Positions 27,177-36,191 of a stretch of DNA of 42,065 nucleotides are shown piece after piece; within the stretch, counting starts at the first letter, position 1, and every line of letters begins with the position of its first letter. Location: contig NZ_AFJI01000076.1 of NCBI RefSeq assembly GCF_000264785.1, positions 1 to 42,065 on the forward strand, written 5' to 3'. The notes under the pieces were generated by a model that saw only the letters and a program-made list of their open reading frames with translations, made no database searches and had not been told where the DNA came from. The stretch comes from Edwardsiella ictaluri ATCC 33202. Its GTDB lineage: Bacteria > Pseudomonadota > Gammaproteobacteria > Enterobacterales > Enterobacteriaceae. The position numbers and the translations under genes are program-made.

Positions 27177-28460
27177 TCAGGCCGGCTGCACCGTGCGACA
27201 GAGGCGGCTGACGCAGGCGGTAAACAGCGCGCAGCCGCGCGACAGCACCGCTTCGTCAAAGTCGAACCCGGACTGATGATGGCCCGCGCGCAGATCGGCG
27301 CCCAGCACCAGATAGACCGCCTGTCCGCCGTGCGCCTGCACCCGCTCGACCAGCAGCGTGGCATCCTCGCTGCCGCCAAAGCTGGCCTCACCGATCCGCA
27401 GATCCTGCTGTTGGCTGGCGATATCCGCCACCAGCGTCATCAGCGCCGCATCGTTGTGCAGATCGACGGCGCTGCCCATCACCTGATGCTCTACCCGCAG
27501 GCCAAAGCTCTGCGCCGCACCCTCGGCGATGCGCAGGACCTGCTGCGCCATGTAGTCATTAATGGTACGGTTGGCACCGCGTACCTCCAGCTGCATCTCG
27601 GCGTAGGCCGGGATCACGTTACGTCCCTCACCGGCGCGCAGGGTGCCAATGTTGATGCGCGACATACCGTCACCGTGGCGTGGGATCCCCAGCAGCTGCG
27701 TGACGCAGTGACAGGCACCGGCCAGCGCGTTGGCACCGCCCTGTGGCATCATCCCCGCGTGAGCCGGTGCGCCGAAAAAGCGCAGGTCCAGCTTGGTGGT
27801 GCAGAGGAAATCGCGTGGATCGACGACGATCTCCCCGCTGGGAACCCCCATGCCGATATGGGCAGAGAGGAAGTAGTCGACGTCGTCGAGCAGTCCGCCC
27901 TCCGCCACCGGCCTGGCGCCGCGCACCCCTTCCTCCGCCGGTTGAAACAGCAGTTTTACCGTGCCGCAGAGCTGATCGCGCAGGGCGTAGAGCGCCTGGG
28001 CGACGCCGAGCCCGATGGCCATGTGGCCGTCGTGGCCACAGGCGTGCATGCAGCCGGGGTGGCGTGAGGCAAAGTCAGCGGCCCGCGGCGGGTGCTGCGG
28101 CGCGCCGCTCTCGGTGACCGCGACGCAGTCAATATCGAAGCGCAGGGCGACGGTGGGGCCCGGCCGTCCGGTTTCCAGCAGGGCAACGCAGCCGGTTAAA
28201 TCCCCCATCTCCTCCAGCAGGGCGTCGCTGACCGGATAGCGGCGAGCCCGGTCCAGCCCCCGGGCGACCTCATCGTCGTTACGCCCCTGGATATGCGCCC
28301 GGGAGAGAAAGGCACTGCCTGGCAATACCCGGTACCCCATGGCGCGCAGCATCTCTATCAGCCGTGCGCTGGTGATGAATTCACTCCAGCCGGTTTCAGG
28401 AATTTGGTGGAACATACGGCGCCAGCGGCGCAGCTGTTCCGGATCGGAAATGGTCATCAT
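27177..28460 (-). CDS. M20-family amidohydrolase, AbgA-like
   Basis: A 427-residue metal-dependent hydrolase expected to cleave an amide of an N-acylated amino acid or dipeptide-like compound. The metal-binding segments are visible: MHACGHDGH (about 137-145), QPAEEGVRGAR (about 171-181), and the C-terminal GSEDATLL and GHHQSGFDFDE. Overall it resembles the p-aminobenzoyl-glutamate hydrolase subunit AbgA, but no AbgB-like gene lies nearby, so the substrate may differ. Two ATG codons (28460, 28457) follow AGGGAG; the second has better spacing. It begins 15 bases after the DcuC-family transporter gene, in one operon with it. Confidence 0.82.
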   Translation of the reverse strand: MMTISDPEQLRRWRRMFHQIPETGWSEFITSARLIEMLRAMGYRVLPGSAFLSRAHIQGRNDDEVARGLDRARRYPVSDALLEEMGDLTGCVALLETGRPGPTVALRFDIDCVAVTESGAPQHPPRAADFASRHPGCMHACGHDGHMAIGLGVAQALYALRDQLCGTVKLLFQPAEEGVRGARPVAEGGLLDDVDYFLSAHIGMGVPSGEIVVDPRDFLCTTKLDLRFFGAPAHAGMMPQGGANALAGACHCVTQLLGIPRHGDGMSRINIGTLRAGEGRNVIPAYAEMQLEVRGANRTINDYMAQQVLRIAEGAAQSFGLRVEHQVMGSAVDLHNDAALMTLVADIASQQQDLRIGEASFGGSEDATLLVERVQAHGGQAVYLVLGADLRAGHHQSGFDFDEAVLSRGCALFTACVSRLCRTVQPA

Positions 28461-28475
28461 GATCTCCCTGTGTGA

Positions 28476-29753
28476 TTAAAGGAAAAACAGCGCCACGTAC
28501 AGCACGGCAACGATAGCACCCGGCGCGGTGCGCTTGGCGATTTCAACCGGGCTGACACCGGCCAGGCCGGCGCAGACGATGGCGGCACCGGCGAGCGGTG
28601 ACATATTGCGACCCAGGGCCGACGCGAGCATGACACCGGCACCCAGATTATTGATTTCATATCCAAAGTCACCTGCGTGTGGGGTGACAGCCTCATTAAA
28701 GGCAAAGGCGGTGGCGTCACCGGTGCCGGTGATCAGCCCCATCAGAAATGGCCCTAAGGTGCCGCCCCAGCGGGCGAACTCCGGCGAGTCGGTCAGCAGC
28801 TGGATAAAGGCCCTGATCAGGCCGACGGCGTTTAACCCTTCGATGAAGACGGCGGCGGCGATGATGATGCCAAGGATGTTGGCGTAAGAGGAGCCCATGC
28901 CGTCAAAAAAGCTTTTGGTCAGGGCGCTGGGGCTGACCCGGGTGATCAGCAGCGCGTACAGGGAGCCGATGATCATCGCCGCCGGGACGTTCATCTTGCT
29001 GCTGCCGGGCCAGCCCAGGCTGGCGCAGACCAGCAGCAGCACCGGCAGAAATGGGGCCAGGGTCTGCAGATAGAAGCGCAGATTGCGTACCGGATCCGCC
29101 TGTGCCGACCCGGCCTCCTGCGTCGCAGGGCCTTCAGGGCGGTAGTTAAGGCCGTTGCTGGCAAAGGCTACCAGCGTCAGGCAGACGGCGCAGATAATGG
29201 CACAGATGACGGTGGTCGGCGCATGGTAGAAGACAAAGTCCATCAGCGGCGTTTTAGAGATATGGGAGATAAAGGCATTGTGGGCCACGCCGGGATTCAG
29301 GTAGGCTCCCAGCGTGCCGGAGAGCACGGCGCCGCCGGCGATGGCCGGATGCACCCGCGCGGCGATCAACAGCGGGATCAGCGTGGCGCCCACCGCGGCG
29401 GAGACCCCGGCGGCAGAGGGGATGGCGATACAGATGACAAAGGTGACGGCCACGGCCGTCGGTACCAGCAGAAAGCCGAGTTTGCTCAATCCGCGGGTCA
29501 GCAGCCGCACCAGACACCTATCGCAGCCGGTAAATTTCATCACATAGGCAAAGCCCATGCTGCTGCAGATCGATTCGATCAGCCCGGAGGTGGTCATACG
29601 GGCAGTAAACGCGCTAAAGGCATTCATCGGTGCCAGTGAGATAATACATAATAGAATGCCAGCGCCGATAAGCGTGGTACGGGTATCGTATCGTTTAATC
29701 AATAAAACGATCGTGGCAATTAAAACTACGACGCCTAATATTACCGTCAGCAT
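28476..29753 (-). CDS. DcuC-family carboxylate/amino-acid-derivative transporter
   Basis: A 425-residue inner-membrane transporter with about 12 hydrophobic segments. The repeated motifs IAIPSAAGVSAAVGATL, GTGDATAFAFNEAVTP and ALGRNMSPLAGAAIV resemble the matching regions of the DcuC family of anaerobic C4-dicarboxylate transporters. It is distant from E. coli DcuC itself. Its operon partner is an AbgA-like amidohydrolase, so the substrate could be an acylated amino acid, with uptake followed by cleavage. GGGGAGAG precedes ATG. The gene is divergent from an AbgR-like LysR regulator 139 bases away. Confidence 0.75.
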   Translation of the reverse strand: MLTVILGVVVLIATIVLLIKRYDTRTTLIGAGILLCIISLAPMNAFSAFTARMTTSGLIESICSSMGFAYVMKFTGCDRCLVRLLTRGLSKLGFLLVPTAVAVTFVICIAIPSAAGVSAAVGATLIPLLIAARVHPAIAGGAVLSGTLGAYLNPGVAHNAFISHISKTPLMDFVFYHAPTTVICAIICAVCLTLVAFASNGLNYRPEGPATQEAGSAQADPVRNLRFYLQTLAPFLPVLLLVCASLGWPGSSKMNVPAAMIIGSLYALLITRVSPSALTKSFFDGMGSSYANILGIIIAAAVFIEGLNAVGLIRAFIQLLTDSPEFARWGGTLGPFLMGLITGTGDATAFAFNEAVTPHAGDFGYEINNLGAGVMLASALGRNMSPLAGAAIVCAGLAGVSPVEIAKRTAPGAIVAVLYVALFFL

Positions 29754-29892
29754 AAATGACTCTCCCCAGATTTATGGTTTGTTTTATAGTGAATAAAGCC
29801 AGTGTCATGACTATTGATTTAACGCAAAAATTGATGGCAGGGTAATATGCTATTAGTTTCACGATGATAAAAAAAACTGATAGGGTGGAGCG

Positions 29893-30819
29893 ATGCGCTA
29901 TTTGCCAAAAATACAACAGCTGAAGGTGTTTAATGAGGTTATTCGCAGCGGAAGCATCCGGGCGGCGGCGCGTAAAATGGATCAGTCTCAGCCTGCTTTA
30001 ACCCGTACACTCAAAGAGTTAGAACACCATATGGGAGCAATGCTGCTGATCCGCAGCAACGAGGGAGTGACCCTGACTGACGCCGGAAAATCCTTTGCCA
30101 TCCGGGCACATTTGATCTTGGAGGAGCTGGAAAAGGCGGCAGAGGAGGTGGAGCAAATAACCAAAAATGGCCATGGACATGTCGCTTTCGGTATTTCCTC
30201 TTTATTCGGGGTGACAGTGTTAAATAAAGTGTTGAATGATTTTAAACAGGGATTTCCGGCTACCGTAATTAATGTTAAGGAAGCGCAGCTTTCTACCTTG
30301 TTACCCAGTTTACGTGATGGAAGACTCGATTTCGCGCTGGGGACATTGACAGATGAGATGCCGCTGGGGGACTTTATTTCTATTCCCCTGTTCGATGCGC
30401 CATTTTGTATTGTTGCCAGAAAAGATCATCCGTTAGCCACTTGTTCAGCGCTGGAGGGGTTACGCCAGGCGAAGTGGGTAATGCCGGAAACGGATATGGG
30501 ATATTATCATAACATCCGGCATATTATTCCCTTTGACCACCCGGATAATCCACACTATCCCATTCTGACGGACTCCACGGTGTGCATCATGAATCTGGTG
30601 ATGCACGGTGACTACCTGACCATCCTGTCGCGTGCACGCCTGCGCGAGGCCCGTTTCGGTGGCGTACTGACGGCGCTGCCCATCGGGCTGCAGTTCCTGC
30701 CGGTGGGGCACTATGGCTTGATCTATCCGCGAAAACGCCCGCTGACGCAGGCCTCACAGGCGCTGGTGGAACAGTTTCGCTGGCACTGTCGGCATCATGA
30801 CTGGCAGCACCCGCAGTGA
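29893..30819 (+). CDS. LysR-type regulator, AbgR-like
   Basis: A 308-residue LysR regulator. The N-terminal winged helix-turn-helix (about 7-65) contains SGSIRAAARKMDQSQPALTR and TLTDAGKSF. The rest is an effector-binding domain of two Rossmann-like halves. It resembles AbgR in the helix-turn-helix and in LILEELEKA. The divergent layout with the transporter-amidohydrolase operon, 139 bases apart, is the classic LysR arrangement and suggests it controls that operon in response to its substrate. The first half is noticeably more AT-rich than neighbouring core genes. ATG follows AGGGTGGAGCG. Confidence 0.85.
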   Translation: MRYLPKIQQLKVFNEVIRSGSIRAAARKMDQSQPALTRTLKELEHHMGAMLLIRSNEGVTLTDAGKSFAIRAHLILEELEKAAEEVEQITKNGHGHVAFGISSLFGVTVLNKVLNDFKQGFPATVINVKEAQLSTLLPSLRDGRLDFALGTLTDEMPLGDFISIPLFDAPFCIVARKDHPLATCSALEGLRQAKWVMPETDMGYYHNIRHIIPFDHPDNPHYPILTDSTVCIMNLVMHGDYLTILSRARLREARFGGVLTALPIGLQFLPVGHYGLIYPRKRPLTQASQALVEQFRWHCRHHDWQHPQ

Positions 30820-31528
30820 CGGGCGCTGTCACACTTTTTGCAGGAGGCGATATGGACTTTTCCACCGCATATCACAGGTTCCGGCAGAGTCTGGACGGCA
30901 CGGACAGCGGCATGACCCCGAGCTGCGATATGCAGAGGCGGATGACGCAGGATGCGTAACGGCGCGCTCGGCCCCGACCCGCAGGCTGTGCGCTTTCAGT
31001 CCATGTGGCCATGGCAGGTTCATCAGGCCAGGCTGTCAGCGAACACGCTGCCTGAGGGCTTTGTCGTCGTCGGGCCTGTGGGGCATTTTAAACGTTTGCT
31101 TTGCGACAGGAGACCCGATGTCGTAAGGATGATAGTGATCTGATCCGACGATCCGCTAAACGTTTGATTTATTCAATAAGACCGCGCGATTATCAACGCG
31201 TTGACGGTGTCTCCCCAACGGGTGACCTGTTTTGTGTTCAGGGATGAGCGGAGCCCTTTTTCCCAGAGTTTATCGCTGATTTTCCACTGATTACCCGTCA
31301 TTTTTCCACCCTCAGAAATGATCGCTATTGATTAATGAAAACGCCTTTTGGGATAGATTCTGAATAGAGTTAAATCTCGGGATATGGTTTTTTTTGGTTA
31401 AATCGTCAGGGGCGCGACTGGCGGGGAGGGACGGGGCGCAGGATAGGGGAGGCCGGGGTCAGCGGGGGAGAACGCGGCCCCTGCGATGGCAGGTGCCGCG
31501 TGGATAACCCCGGCGGGGGATACGCTGT
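30820..31528. other. Intergenic region with possible decayed small reading frames
   Basis: About 700 bases. A 35-codon frame (30852-30959) starts with ATG after CAGGAGG and opens MDFSTAYHRFRQSLDG. It overlaps a 63-codon frame at 30952-31143 containing LPEGFVVVGPVGHFKRL. The two could be one small gene split by a frameshift, but I recognise neither. From 31144 to 31470 the sequence is AT-rich with no frame. A GC-rich hairpin lies near the end of the neighbouring transporter gene. Confidence 0.4.
31474..31499 (-). other. Hairpin downstream of the second DcuC-family gene
   Basis: GCGGCCCCTGC (31474-31484) and GCAGGTGCCGC (31489-31499) pair with one mismatch around a 4-base loop, 30 bases past the stop of the minus-strand transporter gene. 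There is no T tract on the minus strand, so it may protect the 3' end rather than terminate. Confidence 0.4.
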
Positions 31529-32998
31529 TTAAGCGGCGTTGCTCTGCACCGCATCACGTTTTTTACGCGCCATGGCGTATACGCCACCGGCCATGATCAC
31601 CATCAGCAGCGCGATAAAGGGCAGTACCGACAGCAGCTGACCGGAGCGGTAGAAGGTCAGCAGCAGCATAAAGCACCAGCCGCCGAGCATCGGGATCAGG
31701 GTGCGGCGTACGATATCAACCTGCGAGATGCCGGCGATACCGGCGACGGCGATGATCACCCCGGCGATCGGCGAGATGGTGCGTCCCATACCGGCGGAGA
31801 TCTGCACCGGCAGGATCATCTCGGCCGTACTGCCGCCGACGCGCTTGGCGATATCCGGCAGCATCGGTGCAAAAGAGAAGAAGGCGGCGTTGCCGGAGCC
31901 CATCAGGGCGGCGATGGTGAAGGTTAACAGCGCCATCAGCAGGACCACCACGCCGCTGCCAAAGCCGGCATTGCTGGCCAGATCCAGCAGATCATGCACC
32001 GCACCAATCGACTTTAGCCCCTCGGCAAAGGTCTGACCGGCGACGATCAGCGTCACTACGGTAGCGAACACCTTCCCCATATTGCTGAAGACCACGCTGA
32101 GCCCGGCCATCACCGGCTTGGCGGCGCGGAAGCGCAGGTATTCGCACAGCATGGAGAGCGCGACGCTGATCAGCACGGCGGTATTCATGTTGATGACGAT
32201 GGTACCGACGCCCAGCTTGCTGAAGGTCAGCATGAAGAACAGCGGCAGCATCGGCAGCAGCACATAGTGCAGCGGCGCATCGCTCTGGGTCTCCTGCAGC
32301 TTCTCCTGATCCAGACTCACCTCTTCAGCCATGGCGCCATCGCGGCGATCAAAGTAGCGTTGCACCAGGATATGCAGCAGTGCCACCACCAGGATGGTCA
32401 GCACGGCGACCGGCAGCTGCTGGTGGATGAAGTATTCGGTGATATCCATGCCCGAGGTCTGCGACGCCATGATGGAGTTACCGGATCCGGGGCCGAACTC
32501 GATGGCGCAGGTACTGGCCAGCACCGCCGCCGCCGCCGCACGGCTACAGCCCAGGCGGGTCAGAACCGGATACAGGGTCGCCATCAACAGCAGGCTCAAC
32601 CCGGTGGCGCTGGTGATAAACAGCGACAGCGTCTGGCCGAGGATAAAGGCGATCCCCAGCAGCAGGTAGGGGGAGTTAAGGCGCTGTAGCGGGCGCGCGG
32701 TCACCCGCACCAGCGCCTGGCTGGCGCCGATGGCGGACATATACATGGCAAAGCCGCCGATCAGCATGATCTGCAGCCCAAGGCCGCCGCCCATCTTCTG
32801 GAACAGCTGGTTGATGTACTCCAACAGGTCAAAACCGATCCAGCCGGTCGACTTGTTGATAAAGGTGGCGTCGTTGGTAAAGACGGCGATGGCCATCATC
32901 ACCAGGCCGCTCAGCAGCAATACTGCCTGGGGATTATAGTTTTTCAGGATCAGGCGCCCGGCAAACAGCACGGCGCACAGCGCGATCAGTAGGCTCAT
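31529..32998 (-). CDS. DcuC-family anaerobic C4-dicarboxylate transporter
   Basis: A 489-residue inner-membrane transporter much closer to E. coli DcuC than the other copy in the window. It shows LNSPYLLLGIAFI, SATGLSLLLMATLYPV, then GSGNAAFFSFAPMLP and GMGRTISPIAGVIIAVAG. About 12 membrane segments are visible. It follows iadA on the same strand with a four-base gap, so it is probably translated from the iadA message and may import or exchange aspartate, C4-dicarboxylates or beta-aspartyl peptides. The frame continues to a TTG at 33019, but ATG at 32996-32998 behind AAGGAA is preferred. Confidence 0.87.
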   Translation of the reverse strand: MSLLIALCAVLFAGRLILKNYNPQAVLLLSGLVMMAIAVFTNDATFINKSTGWIGFDLLEYINQLFQKMGGGLGLQIMLIGGFAMYMSAIGASQALVRVTARPLQRLNSPYLLLGIAFILGQTLSLFITSATGLSLLLMATLYPVLTRLGCSRAAAAAVLASTCAIEFGPGSGNSIMASQTSGMDITEYFIHQQLPVAVLTILVVALLHILVQRYFDRRDGAMAEEVSLDQEKLQETQSDAPLHYVLLPMLPLFFMLTFSKLGVGTIVINMNTAVLISVALSMLCEYLRFRAAKPVMAGLSVVFSNMGKVFATVVTLIVAGQTFAEGLKSIGAVHDLLDLASNAGFGSGVVVLLMALLTFTIAALMGSGNAAFFSFAPMLPDIAKRVGGSTAEMILPVQISAGMGRTISPIAGVIIAVAGIAGISQVDIVRRTLIPMLGGWCFMLLLTFYRSGQLLSVLPFIALLMVIMAGGVYAMARKKRDAVQSNAA

Positions 32999-33002
32999 TA
33001 TC

Positions 33003-34151
33003 TCAGTTTCCTTGTTCAAAGTTACCCATGGCCAGACACTCCTCTCCCTTCAGCATCAGGCGGCCGCGGGCGTATACGCGTTCGGGGCGCAGATTATCAT
33101 CGAACAGGCACAGATCGGCATCCCCCGCGGGTAAAATTCTGCCCTTCGCGATCCCCAGCGCATCGGCCACGTTGGCGGTAACCATCGCCAGCGCCTGCGG
33201 CAGGGGAATGCGCTGGTCAATCAGCTGTGGCAGCAGCTGCAGGTTGCCGTCCAGCGGTGCCGCATCCAGCCCGATAATGCTGCCCTGCGCATCAAAGCGC
33301 GGCACGCTGCCGTTGCCATCGGAGCTGATGGTGAGCCGATCCGGGCTGACACCGGCCTCCAGCGCCAGGCGGGCGGCGCAGGCTGGCGCGACAAAGCGGC
33401 TGCCGCCGGAGGTCATATCGATATGGCCTCCGGCGCGGGCAAAGGCGATGGCGTCAGCGAACAGCGCTTCGGTGCGCGCCACGTGGGTCGGCGAGATATG
33501 CTGGATAGGCAGACCGTGCGCCAGCAGCGCATTGATCTGGGCAAAAGCGTCGGGCAGCGCGCCCAGATGGATGTGCAGCAGCCCACGTTTGCCCGCCAGC
33601 AGCGCGGCAACGCGGATATCGGAGACGATACGCAGCAGCTCCTGGGTCGTCGGGAACGAACCGCGGTGATCGGCCAGCGCTATCTTCACCCCCAGCACCC
33701 GCTCAATAAAGGCGATATCATCGCGAATGGTGCCGGTGATGGTCCGGGTGGGGAGCTCGTAAGATCCGGTGTGCATATAGGCGCTGATCCCCTCCGCGTT
33801 CAGCGCCTGCATTTTGGCGTACAGATCTTTGGGGGTACGGGAGATACCGTCGGTGCCGAGCACCCCGACGACGGTGGTGGTCGCGGCGCGGATCAGTCGC
33901 GACAGGGAGACCGCGGGGGTCCGGCTGGCAAAGCCGCCCTCGCCGCCGCCGCCGATCAGATGCACATGCTGGTCGATGAGGCCGGGGGCCAGGATCTGAC
34001 CGCGACAGTCGATAACCTCGCGCAGCCCGGGCAGCGCGCTGACCTGCAGGTTCTCCCCGATGGCGACGATCTTCGCACCACACAGCAATACGTCCCGGCG
34101 CCCCAGGGGCTGTGGCTGATAGACGTCGGCATCTTTAAGCAGGGTAAACAT
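33003..34151 (-). CDS. iadA: Isoaspartyl dipeptidase IadA
   Basis: A 382-residue zinc metallopeptidase of the amidohydrolase superfamily that cleaves beta-aspartyl (isoaspartyl) dipeptides arising from damaged proteins. The metal-binding start DQHVHLIGGGGEGG (about 58-71) and later segments SPTHVARTEALF, GGHIDMTSGG and ISSDGNGSVPRFD match E. coli IadA. The residue of ADHRGSFPT lies near the substrate site. A longer frame runs to 34328, but homology and AGGAGA eight bases before place the start at 34151. It is first in a two-gene operon with the DcuC-type transporter and is divergent from a HypT-like LysR gene, echoing the E. coli yjiE-iadA neighbourhood. Confidence 0.93.
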   Translation of the reverse strand: MFTLLKDADVYQPQPLGRRDVLLCGAKIVAIGENLQVSALPGLREVIDCRGQILAPGLIDQHVHLIGGGGEGGFASRTPAVSLSRLIRAATTTVVGVLGTDGISRTPKDLYAKMQALNAEGISAYMHTGSYELPTRTITGTIRDDIAFIERVLGVKIALADHRGSFPTTQELLRIVSDIRVAALLAGKRGLLHIHLGALPDAFAQINALLAHGLPIQHISPTHVARTEALFADAIAFARAGGHIDMTSGGSRFVAPACAARLALEAGVSPDRLTISSDGNGSVPRFDAQGSIIGLDAAPLDGNLQLLPQLIDQRIPLPQALAMVTANVADALGIAKGRILPAGDADLCLFDDNLRPERVYARGRLMLKGEECLAMGNFEQGN

Positions 34152-34422
34152 GGACTTCTCTCCTGTGTTAGGCATGACGATAGCGCAACCCGCCGCGGGG
34201 GCGGGTGAGTGGCTGTGTCGATATGACGAGCGGCGGCTCCCCGTGGCGGGGCGGACGCGGCGGCGAATCGCCGCCGAAATCCTGGCGATGGCGCGGCGGT
34301 TGGGTCGGTTTAGTGCCGCGCATCCCATAGGAATCTATTTGTATCAAATATAATATCACCATTCTTTATGCCACCATTGCTTATTGGGCATGGTGCCATG
34401 TCGCCAGAGCATAGGACGTACA

Positions 34423-35322
34423 ATGGATGTAAAATGGTTGGAGGACTTCATCAGCCTACAGCGGCTGGGCAATTTTTCCGCGGCGGCGCGGGCGCGCAAC
34501 GTCACACAGCCCGCCTTTAGCCGCCGGATCCGGGCGCTGGAGATGTGGCTGGGGGTGCCGCTGTTCGATCGCAGCAGCAACCCCATACTGCTCACCCCCT
34601 ACGGTGAGAGGTTTCTCCCCTCCGCCGAGGATATTCTGGCGCGGATCCTCGATGTCAAACTGGACTTTGCCCAGCTGGCGATCCAGTCTGACGAGACGGT
34701 GCGTATTGCCAGCCTGCACACCTTTGCCGTCAATATGCTGCCGATGCTGCTCGACGCCATGGGATCGGCGCTGGAGGGGGTCCGGGTGGTGGTTAACCCG
34801 GGGCTGCAGGGGATTGATAACCATTTTAATACGCTGCTGGAAAACAGCGCCGATCTGCTGATGGTGTATGATATCGACGGTGCGCGTCCCGGCGTCGCCG
34901 AAAGGGACGGCCTGCAGTCGCACCGGCTGGCCCATGAAACCCTTATCCCGGTCATCTCCCGCACGCTGCTGCAGCGCCACCCGCCGGGAGAGCCACTGCC
35001 CTATCTGGCCTACAGTGATTTCTCCTTTATTGGCCGCGTCGTGGCGCCCCTGTGCCGCCATGCGCCGCTGCCGATGGTGAAGTGCTATGAGACCAGCATG
35101 AGCGAGGGGCTAAAGCATATGGTGCTGCGCGATCGCGGCCTGGCCTGGCTGCCGCTCTCCATGGTGCATCGGGAGCTGGCCCAGGGAGTGCTATGCAACG
35201 CCTTTCCTGACCATCCGCGTCTGAGCTGCTGTCTGCCGATCCTGCTGTATAAACGCCGTGACAGCCGCCGCCCCGCTGTGGAGCGCTTCTGGCAGGCGGC
35301 CACGGCATGCCGCCTGCCGTAA
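34423..35322 (+). CDS. LysR-type regulator, HypT/YjiE-like
   Basis: A 299-residue LysR regulator whose N-terminus (KWLEDFISLQRLGNFSAAAR, then NVTQPAFSRRIRALE) closely follows HypT (YjiE) of E. coli. The C-terminal effector domain includes SMSEGLKHMVLRDRGLAWLP, also a HypT-like stretch. In E. coli yjiE is beside iadA as well, so this is probably the positional counterpart and may regulate the divergent iadA operon. HypT responds to hypochlorite by methionine oxidation; whether this protein does is unknown. The frame extends 13 codons upstream; ATG at 34423 behind AGGACGTAC fits homology. Confidence 0.85.
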   Translation: MDVKWLEDFISLQRLGNFSAAARARNVTQPAFSRRIRALEMWLGVPLFDRSSNPILLTPYGERFLPSAEDILARILDVKLDFAQLAIQSDETVRIASLHTFAVNMLPMLLDAMGSALEGVRVVVNPGLQGIDNHFNTLLENSADLLMVYDIDGARPGVAERDGLQSHRLAHETLIPVISRTLLQRHPPGEPLPYLAYSDFSFIGRVVAPLCRHAPLPMVKCYETSMSEGLKHMVLRDRGLAWLPLSMVHRELAQGVLCNAFPDHPRLSCCLPILLYKRRDSRRPAVERFWQAATACRLP

Positions 35323-35606
35323 AATCCTATCCTGCCGGGTAGCGCTTACCTGCTCCGTTGATTCTTTTCGCTGATATTGCGTCTGATCGGAGGTGAACGG
35401 TGCGGCTGTCTTTATTGACAAGGGTGGTTTTATAACATATTGAAAATAATGTATTTTATAATGAATTAATAGGTGCTGAGGGTACAGGATAAACGGGGCT
35501 GCCGCCGACTTAATTATATTATCATACAAAATGATTAATGACACCGGCTCTGAAGGCTTACCGGTGATGCGCGGTGCTCTGCCTTATCCGCCTGCGGAGA
35601 GAAAGG

Positions 35607-36110
35607 ATGTGCAGGGTGGGCAGGGTAATCCGTATCGGGCGGTATGGGGGGCTGGTCAGCCTGCCGATATCGGGAGTACAGACGGCAGCGGATCCGCTGC
35701 TGTTCCAGTGCGGGCTCGACAATGGCATGGTGGCGAGGCTGACCCTGTATGACGGTGTGCCGCGCTATGGCTATGGCGTTATGAAACACGGCCGCATCTA
35801 CTCCCCACCGCTGACATTGCCGCGCCAGGAGGGTGAGCGGGCCATGGTGCGCTGTGGGAGATCAGTTTTGCCCGGGGCCACCTATTGCCGTTTTATTAAT
35901 GTCAATTATCGCTATGTGGTGATGGATAGCATCGGCCATGACCGGTCATTTACCGGTGTCCGGGTGTTTCATGAGCGGAAGCTCGTTAGCCCCCTTAACT
36001 GCCGTAACGGCGGTTTTGTTATCAGTGATTATCATGCGCAAGGGCTTATCCGGGATACGGACACCGGAGATGAGGGGGCATATGGCTATCTTTTACCCGA
36101 TGCCGGCTGA
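35607..36110 (+). CDS. Unknown protein with possible export signal, first gene of a three-gene cluster
   Basis: A 167-residue protein I do not recognise. Residues 1-28 have a basic start and a weak hydrophobic core ending in QTAAD, which could be a signal peptide. The remainder is rich in Gly, Tyr and Arg with spaced cysteines (LLFQCGL, MVRCGRS, TYCRF, LNCRNGG), suggesting disulphides in a periplasmic or secreted beta-rich domain. GGAGA six bases before ATG supports this start; the open frame begins 11 codons earlier. It lies 82 bases upstream of a nuclease-like gene in the same direction. Confidence 0.6.
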   Translation: MCRVGRVIRIGRYGGLVSLPISGVQTAADPLLFQCGLDNGMVARLTLYDGVPRYGYGVMKHGRIYSPPLTLPRQEGERAMVRCGRSVLPGATYCRFINVNYRYVVMDSIGHDRSFTGVRVFHERKLVSPLNCRNGGFVISDYHAQGLIRDTDTGDEGAYGYLLPDAG

Positions 36111-36191
36111 GACCGGGAACCCATGGTCCACAACACCGCGCGGGCATAAAGCGTGCGCGGGTGACAGGTGTGAGTGAGGAGAATGCAGAAG

